From positions 22,845-86,844 of the forward strand of contig NZ_JAXUHN010000070.1 in assembly GCF_035916875.1 (NCBI RefSeq): a stretch of DNA of 64,000 bases, given 5' to 3'. The stretch's first letter is position 1. Every line of letters starts with the position of its first letter. Position numbers and translations under genes: made by a program. This DNA is from Methylomicrobium sp035916875 (GTDB lineage Bacteria > Pseudomonadota > Gammaproteobacteria > Methylococcales > Methylomonadaceae). The notes under the pieces were generated by a model. The model had not been told where the DNA came from. It searched no databases and worked only from the letters and a program-made list of their open reading frames with translations. Positions 43,312-50,719 of the stretch are shown here, piece after piece.

Positions 43312-43662
43312 CGTCCTGATTGGATTTACGGCATTTCCTCGCCGCTCAGCGGTTACACAGTCTGCAAGGACGGAGTACAGGAGTCCGGCCGCCTGTTTCA
43401 CCGGCGCTGCGTCATGATAGCTCAATACTCCGGCGCGATACTCGGCGTGGACGATCCCGCCGACCGTTCTGCCACGGTCGGCAAGGTCTTCATGCATTGG
43501 CAGTGGTCGCTGCATTCCGGCTAGGCATTCGGCTGGAGCGGACGTATTCTGGTCTTGCTGCGGCTGGCTTGTTTGCCGCTGTTTGTGGAGGGACTCATCC
43601 GCCGGCTGCAGAAACGCCGCGCCAAACGGCATAAGGCAGGATACGGTAAATTAATTTCGTAG
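43312..43662 (+). pseudogene. PepSY-family C-terminal fragment with internal stop
   Basis: RPDWIYGISSPLSGYTVCKD, RLFHRRCVMIAQYSGAILGV and FMHWQWSLHSG match the C-terminal third of PepSY protein 3 (IHRRCVVIDRYSGTVLDV, THWQWPLHSGQAFG). A TAG at 43522-43524 replaces the Gln codon of that motif, after which the frame continues AFGWSGRILVLL to a stop at 43660. The N-terminal two thirds are gone. Its end overlaps the end of the converging PepSY gene at 43651. Confidence 0.87.
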
Positions 43663-44973
43663 CGATCTTTTCACGGTCAACAGCAATCGCGTCAGCGCCC
43701 GCCATAAAGCCGCGGCCTGCGGCAGCGCTTTCCGCCCCCCTTTGATGCTCAGCCGCCAGATCATCAGACTCAGACGGTATGCCCTGGTCATCACCCGGAA
43801 ACCCGTGTCCTTCAACGGAGTTAAATTGACCGGCCGATCCGCAATGGCGCCGCGCCGGCACAACCATCTGAATAACCCGCTCAGGTACAGGAAGAACAGC
43901 GCTTGTCCGGCCAGGAACCATAGCAAGCGTCCCGTAGCGCCCAAAGCTTCACCCGAATGCAGCGGCCATATCCAGGTCGCGATTGTTTGTCCAGCCGAAA
44001 ACTTGGCCGGATCGCGTACCTTCTGGATATGGCCACTCCAGCGGTCCACCCAGACCGTGGTGAAGGGGTGGCGCTGATTGATTTCGTATTCTTGTCGGAA
44101 ATGAATTTCAAAGACGCCGCTGTCGCCGACCGGGGTGGTGATGCGCCGCAATTCGGCGCGAGAGAAAGGGGCGCGGGCGATGAATTCGGCGCCTTCCAGT
44201 CCGAGAGGATGGTTGTTCGGCACCGCGGTGCTGATGATTGTGCGGTCGTCTTCGCCGTGCCCCATGCCGGCTGTGCCGGTCAGTTTTTCCAGGGTTTTCG
44301 GGTAACTTAACAGAAAGCCGGTACTCGCCAGCATCATAAGTGCCATGGCGATTAGAAAACCTGTCATCCTATGCAGGTCGGTGGCAAAGCGCAGCATGCC
44401 GGAGTGCCGCCTGATCGTCAGCGCCTTGATTATGCCCTTCACGCCCGGCCACCACAACACCAGTCCGCTCCCCGCCGAAAGCATCAGCAACAGCCCCAAT
44501 ACGCCGACCGTGTTGCGGCCGGACAGGCCAAGATGCAGGTGGCTATGCAAGTCCAGCAGCCAGGTGGCGAATGTGGCTCCCCAAAAGCGGCTGGCGACGA
44601 CCTCGGCGGTATAAGGATTGACCGAGACCATCAATGGCGCATACCACTCGAAATAGGATTCCCGTGGCTTGTCGAACCAGGCGGTAATCATGCCGTGCGG
44701 CGATCTCGGCATTTCGAGGGTCCAGGCGCCGTAACGATCCGGATGCGCCGAGCGCACCGCCGTGATGATCTTGTCCAGCGTTTGATAGTCACCGCTGGGT
44801 TCGTCGATGGCCAGCCGGGGATTCAACAATTCGTCGATGTCTTCCCGGTAAATGCTGAGGCTGCCGGTCAGACCCAACAAGGCAAACAAAAAACCGGCGC
44901 CTAGCGCCAGCAATAGATGCAGTTTGAGCCAGGCGGCCCGGCCGCGTCGGGCCTTGATGATCGCAAAAGACAT
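43651..44973 (-). CDS. PepSY-associated membrane protein (4)
   Basis: This 440-residue protein starts at ATG 44973; a TTG seven codons upstream is the other option. It has four main membrane helices (about 20-45, 150-180, 205-225, 340-365) and His-bearing family motifs (LKLHLLLAL, LDLHSHLHLGL, DLHRMTGF, WIWPLHSGEALG). It has a longer basic C-terminal tail than proteins 2 and 3. It may reduce or release iron delivered by one of the receptors. It has no intact receptor partner beside it, since the neighbouring receptor pieces are broken and on the other strand. Confidence 0.85.
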   Translation of the reverse strand: MSFAIIKARRGRAAWLKLHLLLALGAGFLFALLGLTGSLSIYREDIDELLNPRLAIDEPSGDYQTLDKIITAVRSAHPDRYGAWTLEMPRSPHGMITAWFDKPRESYFEWYAPLMVSVNPYTAEVVASRFWGATFATWLLDLHSHLHLGLSGRNTVGVLGLLLMLSAGSGLVLWWPGVKGIIKALTIRRHSGMLRFATDLHRMTGFLIAMALMMLASTGFLLSYPKTLEKLTGTAGMGHGEDDRTIISTAVPNNHPLGLEGAEFIARAPFSRAELRRITTPVGDSGVFEIHFRQEYEINQRHPFTTVWVDRWSGHIQKVRDPAKFSAGQTIATWIWPLHSGEALGATGRLLWFLAGQALFFLYLSGLFRWLCRRGAIADRPVNLTPLKDTGFRVMTRAYRLSLMIWRLSIKGGRKALPQAAALWRALTRLLLTVKRSLRN

Positions 44974-45047
44974 GGGGAGGAAAGGGTTCAGCAAAGAGCT
45001 AATTATCCCATGGATCGGTGTGTGTTGTTAGGTGAGCGAGCAATCGG

Positions 45048-45098
45048 GATTTTTTTTTCGGAACGCGGTTATATAAATGCCGCTTGCGATCGTCATTA
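45048..45098 (+). promoter_or_regulatory. Iron-regulon promoter element (site I), reading into a broken receptor
   Basis: GGGATTTTTTTTTCGG, then GCGGTTATATAAATGCCGC, then GCGATCGTCATTACTG (CGTC at 45091-45094). It resembles site G. The predicted leader to ATG 45156 is about 50 bases. Confidence 0.5.
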
Positions 45099-45155
45099 CT
45101 GATAAAGCCGACATGATCGCCGGAAGCGAAGCGTCTTTTCTAACAAGGAGTCTCG

Positions 45156-45367
45156 ATGAGTAAACCCTCCTACCTTCACCTTGGCGTGTCTAACCCTGAC
45201 GCGCTGTTAGCTATGCCGCCGTTGGCGGCCGCCGACGCCGCCAAGCGCTTCGGCATCGCCGCACAACCGTTGGCCGATGCGTTACTGCAATTTTCGGTCG
45301 GAGAAAGAATGACTGGCATTCTCAGTGATGCCGAACTGCTGTTCTTGGGCAATCACGGCCCCGGCAC
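45156..45367 (+). pseudogene. N-terminal (STN) fragment of a TonB-dependent receptor
   Basis: After AAGGAG and ATG 45156, residues near 30-60 read AKRFGIAAQPLADALLQFSV, the STN domain of a signalling receptor, followed by GILSDAELL. The similarity ends near 45345, where the sequence runs into a ureG fragment. The signal peptide is poor and the plug and barrel are absent. Confidence 0.78.
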
Positions 45368-45560
45368 GGCATCACCCGTTCGGACTCATTGGTGATCAAC
45401 AAAACCGACCTCGCCCCACATGTCGGCGCGTCGCTCGAGGTGATGAACCGCGACGCGAAAAAAATGCGCAGCGAGCGCCCCATTGTGTTCACCAATCTGA
45501 AAAAAAAGCGAGGGCTTAAAGGATGTCGAGGACTTCATCATTACGGTCGGCATGTTGTAG
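45368..45560 (+). pseudogene. ureG (urease accessory GTPase) C-terminal fragment
   Basis: The frame from 45368 reads GITRSDSLVINKTDLAPHVG, ASLEVMNRDAKKMRSERPIV and FTNLKK, the NKxD guanine-specificity region and tail of UreG. A frameshift in an A-rich run near 45500 moves the rest (EGLKDVEDFIITVGML, stop at 45558-45560) to another frame. The P-loop half is missing, and no other urease gene is in the window. It is fused directly to the receptor fragment. Confidence 0.85.
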
Positions 45561-45850
45561 CCGATTGATGCCGGCTTGATCAGCGCATGGCCGGCCGGTT
45601 TGATCGAAATCGGGGCATATGACCTTGTTTTGAGCTGAATGACTGTGTCAAATCACGTAGCGCTATCCGCGGCAGGCCGCGACTTGTTGCAAAAGGCCGC
45701 TTAGCTATTGCTTGTCAGGAATATGGTCCGGTTATTGCTAGAAAAAATTCGGATGCATTGATTTTGCTCCAAAGACGCAAACGTCAAGCGCGTTTCTCCG
45801 AGCTTAAAATCAGTGCGATTGCCGTTTAACCTTGTCAAGGGGAACCGATC

Positions 45851-46393
45851 ATGAGCGAATTAAACCCTTACCGTATTCCTGGGGAAACTTATTTTTTCAC
45901 GCTGGCATTTCCGGAATGGAGCACGGGCGCGACGTTGCCTTCGATCCGGGCGCTATGTCTCGAATTGGTCAAGATCAAGCAGAAACTTCCGTTCAATCTC
46001 GATGCATTGGTGATCTTGCCAAAATATATGCAAGGCATGCTGACGTTGCCGGGTGACGCGGAGGCGGCGGCATTGCTTTGGCAGAAGATTAAAAACGAAT
46101 TTGCCAAATTGGCCGGCGACGCTGATGGGAGTCAAGTCGACGATGACGCCGATTTCGAGCGCAAACGCTTTTTCGGTTATGTGCTGCGCGGCGATCAGGA
46201 CTTTGCCCGCCATATGAATTTTCTGCATTACAATCCGGTCAACCAGGGGTTAGTCAAGCTGGTTGCCGATTGGCCGTATTCGACTTTTTTCCAGTATGTG
46301 CAGCAAGGCGTCTATCCGCTATCCTGGCGAATGGAAAGCCAGATGAACGAATTGCAGGCTGGTATTGAGCTTACGCCCACGGTTTTTCCATAG
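45851..46393 (+). CDS. RAYT-like (REP-associated Y1 transposase family) protein lacking catalytic residues
   Basis: This 180-residue protein (AAGGGG before ATG) aligns with REP-associated transposases such as E. coli RayT: YRIPGETYFFTLAFPE at the start, LDALVILPKYMQGMLTLPGD where the family has LPxHUHxxWTLP, then HMNFLHYNPVNQGLVKLVAD and WPYSTFFQYVQQGVYPLSW. The metal-binding His-x-His is Y59-M60-Q61 and the nucleophilic Tyr is F124, so DNA cleavage is not expected. The fold-bearing parts are well kept. The last 20 residues come from inserted IS5 sequence. It may be a repurposed DNA-binding protein or a decaying gene without frameshifts. Confidence 0.8.
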   Translation: MSELNPYRIPGETYFFTLAFPEWSTGATLPSIRALCLELVKIKQKLPFNLDALVILPKYMQGMLTLPGDAEAAALLWQKIKNEFAKLAGDADGSQVDDDADFERKRFFGYVLRGDQDFARHMNFLHYNPVNQGLVKLVADWPYSTFFQYVQQGVYPLSWRMESQMNELQAGIELTPTVFP

Positions 46394-46789
46394 ACGCCAG
46401 CATTTCTCCAGCCAGGCAAGGGATCTTTCCACGATCCACCGTTTCGGCATGACTTCGGAGGTATGCAATTCGTTACGCTTGGCGACTTGAACTGTAGCCT
46501 CGATCTTATCCTTGACGGCAGTGGCAAACGGTTGTCCGAAATAGCCACCATCCTCCAGCACACTCGTGACTTATTGCAAGTTGGAGGCGCAACGCGTAAT
46601 CGCCCTCAATGCTCCGGCCCGACCCGTCACATCGGCCGTAGTCACCGTGATGGCATTGAATAAACCGAGCATGCCTACCGTAATATGACGTTTGATGCCC
46701 GAGACTTTTTGTTCGGCACTAAGCAGGTTGGAATCGGCGGTTTCGGCGCCGGAGTAGTCGATGCCGATATAACGCTTAAACTGTTGCAT
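46319..46789 (-). pseudogene. IS5-family transposase remnant behind a foreign gene start
   Basis: On the minus strand, SAEQKVSGIKRHITVGMLGL and FNAITVTTADVTGRAGAL (from about 46735) are followed in another frame by LEDGGYFGQPFATAVKDKIE, VMPKRWIVERSLAWLEKCWR and LWKNRGRKLNTSLQFVHLAF. This is the C-terminal DDE part of an IS5-group transposase, broken by a frameshift and missing its N-terminus. The first 18 codons at the 46789 end (MQQFKRYIGIDYSGAETA) look like the start of an unrelated protein. The other end of the fragment supplies the last codons of the RAYT-like gene. Confidence 0.82.
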
Positions 46790-46821
46790 GGTGAGTGCCC
46801 CTTACCTCATCCCGTCAGTCA

Positions 46822-47514
46822 TCAATCGCCACCGCAGCCGCCTCCACAGCCACTATCGCCGCCGTCACCATCACCGTTTCCGCCATCCGACCAGTCGCCG
46901 AAGCCTTCGGTACTGCCGTCGAAATCGCTGCTGGAGAAATCGCCGCCGCAATACGGGATGTTGGTGTCGCTGTCATCGCTGCGACGAATGCCCCGGCAAT
47001 CCGGCACATAGATGAAGCCATCCTCGATATTGAGTTTTTTATCGATCGCGAACAGCAGCGGCAGGCGGCTGGGCTTGCGCGGGTCGATGTTTTCCTCGCG
47101 GCAGGTCAGCCACCAGATGCGGCGCAAGCCGGTGTTGTTTTGCCGGTTTCTGCTCAACACCACGGCCGGCGTATGGTGTAGAAAGCCGCCGAAGGCTTTC
47201 TTGCAGAAAGCATCGTAATGGCGGGTATACAGGATCAGTTCGTGCCATAGATCGTCGACCACTTGCGACGGCATTGACACGTAACGGCAGCCGCCCTGCA
47301 AATAGGCCAGGAAAAACTGTCGTAACGCCCGCCCGACCAACTGGCAGTCTTTCAGCGCCAGTTCCGGCCGGCGCTTTTGCAGCTTGGCGTACAAGGCCGG
47401 CGGAAAGGTGTAGGCACGGATATAGTCGGCGCGCACGCTGCGCCGCCAGCGTCGCCACAGCGCTGTCAACAAGAGCAACAGCGTGGCGATGATGGCGAGC
47501 GCGGCAATACTCAT
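46822..47514 (-). CDS. Glycine-rich membrane-anchored protein coupled to hsdS
   Basis: This 230-residue protein starts at ATG 47514, which overlaps the hsdS stop (ATGA). An N-terminal membrane helix (MSIAALAIIATLLLLLTALW) is followed by a basic cytoplasmic part. A conserved stretch DDLWHELILYTRHYDAFCKK resembles GRDP/DUF1399-like helical domains. The tail ends in DGGDSGCGGGCGGD, a Cys/Gly-rich end found in several uncharacterised membrane proteins. Function is unknown. Its coupling to a restriction-modification operon is notable, because such genes are normally stand-alone. Confidence 0.72.
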   Translation of the reverse strand: MSIAALAIIATLLLLLTALWRRWRRSVRADYIRAYTFPPALYAKLQKRRPELALKDCQLVGRALRQFFLAYLQGGCRYVSMPSQVVDDLWHELILYTRHYDAFCKKAFGGFLHHTPAVVLSRNRQNNTGLRRIWWLTCREENIDPRKPSRLPLLFAIDKKLNIEDGFIYVPDCRGIRRSDDSDTNIPYCGGDFSSSDFDGSTEGFGDWSDGGNGDGDGGDSGCGGGCGGD

Positions 47515-49262
47515 GCGGCTTGTCCGACGGGCAATAGTGCTCCGTGCAGCACGGCTTCCAGCAGACGGCGGCTGTCGGTGGCGGTGTCGGTAAGTTGGGT
47601 TTCCAGTTGGTCGCACAGCGCCATCAGTTCATCGACTTTGGCGACGATGCGGTGTTGTTCGGCTAGGGGAGGCAGAGAAATATGAAGTAGACTGATTTCG
47701 GTTGAATTTATATTTTTAAGACCAACCGCAGATCTTATAGGAATTTCAATTTGATCTCTGGCATATGTTGAGTTGAGAGCAAGAACTAAATATCTTGGAA
47801 CAACGTTACCTTTACTAAATCTCAGCCTTACCAGATAGCCCGCAAAGCTATAGCCAATGCAATGACTTTCAACTAAAGCAGGACGACCAACGATATGAAG
47901 GCTTCCGTTGGATCGGATCATTAAAATATCCCCATCCTCCAATCGAAATTCATCAAGTTCACGCTGCGATAGTGATCCAAACTTTAGGTCTGTACTATCA
48001 ATACGGCCGTTATCGATATTTGGTATACGAAGTACTGGGGAACCAACCTGTTCATAGGAACATTTTATTGATGTTCCATACCGTAGGCTCAGCGCTAGCT
48101 CTCCAAGTGTTGCCCAACCCCATGAAGAAGGAAGATCAAACAGTTTTTCCCCAAATTCCCGTTTGTTATTTGAACCGTCTTTTTTAGAAAGACACCCTTT
48201 TTCTATTTGAATTCGTTTTAACAGTTCACTCGCCGGCTCATCATTCGGGTCTTGCGGCACCAGCTTGCCTCGCACGGCGAGGTTGAGGATGGTCTGGCGC
48301 AGTTGCTTGATGTGTTCCGGGCGGGTGGTCAGGCGCGGCAGATGGTTGAAGAGGAAATGGGCTTGTTCGCGCTGGGCTTCCAGGGCATTAACGGCCTCAT
48401 CGTCGGCGGGCTGATTCAGTCGGTGCAGGCTGGCGGCCACCAAGCGGTCGCGGTTTTGTTCGCGCTCGTTTTGCGCCGCCTGCAACTGGTCGCACAGCGC
48501 CATCAGTTGATCGACCTTGGCGACGATGCGATGTTGTTCGGCCAGGGGTGGTAGCCCAAGAGGAAAGTTTCGAACGAGCCCAGTGTTTAAATTTAACTGA
48601 GCCATGCCCCGAGCCATTTTCAAGGCGTAAGATTCTAAAGTTTGGAGCAGTATAAAGAAAAAGTCCTTTGATATTTCAGAATCAGGAAAATAAGGAAAAG
48701 CTAAATATCCGTCATGAATGCAACCGCCCTCAAACCCTAGAAAAATAGGTACACCAATGGTAGCACTATTAGTCATGATGAGTGTACCTTTTGGCAGTAG
48801 CACACTCTTTTCCATTCCTGCTTCGGTTAGAAACTCATCAGTGTCATATAGCACTCTATTCTTTGAATGCTTGCGAATATCGGAAATTTTGATCCAATGA
48901 TAGCCGGTTCTTTCGACTGAAAAATATTTTGGATCACCCTTGGGACGTGGAGATGCTCCACGAATTACTGTGAGAAGACCGCCAATTCGAGTAGGTTGCC
49001 AACTCGGAGGAATTTCATATTCGATCTCACCATCATTTATGCTTGGCAGTGGTTCCTGCAATTTAACTTTGCCTTCTTTAACCAAGCGATGTTTTTCAAG
49101 CTGAATCCGTTTCACCAACTCACTCGCCGGCTCATCATTCGGATCTTGCTCGACTAGTTTCCCGCGCACGGCCAAATCCAGGATAAACCGCCGCAACCGC
49201 GCAATGGCATCCGGCGCTTCGCTGATGCGGTCGAAATGTTGCAGTAATTGTTCTGCGTTCAT
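47511..49262 (-). CDS. hsdS: Type I restriction-modification specificity subunit
   Basis: This 583-residue protein has two target-recognition domains (one starting near IEYEIPPSWQPTRIGGLL, the other near LFDLPSSWGWATLGELAL). Each is followed by the conserved helical repeat LPPLAEQHRIVAKVDQLMAL and LPPLAEQHRIVAKVDELMAL. It selects the bipartite DNA site for the HsdM/HsdR complex. The recognition site cannot be read from sequence. The two long near-identical repeats at DNA level offer a place for domain exchange. Its start overlaps the hsdM stop (ATGA), and its stop overlaps the start of the glycine-rich protein gene. Confidence 0.94.
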   Translation of the reverse strand: MNAEQLLQHFDRISEAPDAIARLRRFILDLAVRGKLVEQDPNDEPASELVKRIQLEKHRLVKEGKVKLQEPLPSINDGEIEYEIPPSWQPTRIGGLLTVIRGASPRPKGDPKYFSVERTGYHWIKISDIRKHSKNRVLYDTDEFLTEAGMEKSVLLPKGTLIMTNSATIGVPIFLGFEGGCIHDGYLAFPYFPDSEISKDFFFILLQTLESYALKMARGMAQLNLNTGLVRNFPLGLPPLAEQHRIVAKVDQLMALCDQLQAAQNEREQNRDRLVAASLHRLNQPADDEAVNALEAQREQAHFLFNHLPRLTTRPEHIKQLRQTILNLAVRGKLVPQDPNDEPASELLKRIQIEKGCLSKKDGSNNKREFGEKLFDLPSSWGWATLGELALSLRYGTSIKCSYEQVGSPVLRIPNIDNGRIDSTDLKFGSLSQRELDEFRLEDGDILMIRSNGSLHIVGRPALVESHCIGYSFAGYLVRLRFSKGNVVPRYLVLALNSTYARDQIEIPIRSAVGLKNINSTEISLLHISLPPLAEQHRIVAKVDELMALCDQLETQLTDTATDSRRLLEAVLHGALLPVGQAA

Positions 49263-50716
49263 CTCAATAAAGCCTCTGCCAGAATGCTTTTGAGCTGATC
49301 GCGCAGCTTGGCGGCAGTTTGTTCGTCTTGTTCTAGTTTTGCCAGCAGTTCTGCCGGATTGCCGTGGTCGGTGGCGACGGTATGCGGATTTTTGTAGTCC
49401 AGGTTGTAGTTGCGCGCTTTGATGTCGGCAATGGTGACTTTCCAGGTTTGTTCAGTTTCCTGGCGGCCTTGCCTATCCGCACCTCCCCACCAATCGACGC
49501 ATCCTTTGAGATGTTCGACTCGAATGGGTTTGGTCATGGAATAGGCTTTTTGTGTGGCCGGCACCTGATGCTCGTAAAACCAGACTTCTTGAGTCGGCTG
49601 GCCTTTTTCAAAGAACAACAGGTTGGTGCCGATGCTGGCGTAGGGCTTGAACACGCTGTTGGGCAAACGGACAATCGTGTGCAGGTTGCATTCCTGCAGC
49701 AGGTGTTCTTTCAGGCGGGTTTTGACGCCTTCGCCGAACAGCGAGCCGTCCGGCAAGACGATCGCGGCGCGGCCGCCTGGCTTCAGCAGGCGGATGAACA
49801 GCGCCAGGAACAGGTCGGCGGTTTCCTTGGTGCGGAAGTGGGCCGGAAAGTTGGACTCGATGCCGTCTTCCTCGCGGCCGCCGAACGGCGGATTGGTCAG
49901 GATGATGTCGACTCGGTCGGCCTGGCTCCAACTGATGTAAGGCCGGGCCAATGTGTTATCGTGGCGGACGAAGCTCGGGTCTTCGACGCCGTGCAGCAGC
50001 ATGTTGGTGACGCAGAGCATGTGCGGCAGCTGCTTTTTTTCGACCGCACGCAGGCTGGCTTGCAGGGCTTGTTCGTCTTCGGGTCTTTTGACATAGCGGT
50101 CGCGCATGTGGCGAATCGCGCAGGTCAGAAAGCCGCCGGTGCCGCAGGACGGATCGAACAGGATTTCGCCGGGCTTGGGGTCGATGCGGTCGACCATGAA
50201 GGCGGTGACCGCGCGCGGGGTGTAGTATTCGCCGGCATTGCCGGCGCTTTGAAGGTCGTTGAGCAGTTGTTCGTAGATGTCGCCGAAGTGTTTGCGCTCG
50301 GCCAGGTTATTGAAATCGATACCGCTGATTTTGTTGATCACCTGCCGCATCAACTGGCCGGACTTCATGTAGTTGTACGCATCTTCGAACACGCTTTTGA
50401 CGACGCGGGCGCGGTTGGCCTGATTGCCGGCGGCGGGAAGCTCCTTGAGGGTTGGAAACAATTCGCCATTGATAAAGGCCATAAGAGCGTCGCCGGTGAT
50501 GCCTTCGGGATCGGCGGCCCAGTTGCGCCATTGGGATTTTTCCGGGATCGGCGATTGGTAATCGTCCTGCATGATTTCCAGTTGTTGGTCCTGGTCGTCG
50601 ATGATTTTCAGGAAAAACATCCAGCACAGCTGGGACAGGCGCTGGGCATCGCCATCGACGCCGACATCCTGGCGCATGATGTCCTGGATGGATTTGACGG
50701 TGTTGCGGGCTGACAT
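49259..50716 (-). CDS. hsdM: Type I restriction-modification N6-adenine methyltransferase subunit
   Basis: This 485-residue protein has the S-adenosylmethionine motif FDPSCGTGGFLTCAIRHM and the catalytic NPPFGG. The N-terminal helical HsdM domain (QRLSQLCWMFFLKIIDDQDQ) is complete. It methylates adenine at the HsdS-defined site and is required for restriction as well. It lies 3 bases after hsdR and overlaps hsdS by 4 bases, in the order hsdR-hsdM-hsdS on the minus strand. Confidence 0.95.
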   Translation of the reverse strand: MSARNTVKSIQDIMRQDVGVDGDAQRLSQLCWMFFLKIIDDQDQQLEIMQDDYQSPIPEKSQWRNWAADPEGITGDALMAFINGELFPTLKELPAAGNQANRARVVKSVFEDAYNYMKSGQLMRQVINKISGIDFNNLAERKHFGDIYEQLLNDLQSAGNAGEYYTPRAVTAFMVDRIDPKPGEILFDPSCGTGGFLTCAIRHMRDRYVKRPEDEQALQASLRAVEKKQLPHMLCVTNMLLHGVEDPSFVRHDNTLARPYISWSQADRVDIILTNPPFGGREEDGIESNFPAHFRTKETADLFLALFIRLLKPGGRAAIVLPDGSLFGEGVKTRLKEHLLQECNLHTIVRLPNSVFKPYASIGTNLLFFEKGQPTQEVWFYEHQVPATQKAYSMTKPIRVEHLKGCVDWWGGADRQGRQETEQTWKVTIADIKARNYNLDYKNPHTVATDHGNPAELLAKLEQDEQTAAKLRDQLKSILAEALLR

Positions 50717-50719
50717 GAT

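Noticed and set aside
49364..50713. 449-codon open frame on the plus strand inside hsdM
   Set aside because: Antisense shadow of hsdM; no family motif, while the minus strand encodes a full methyltransferase.
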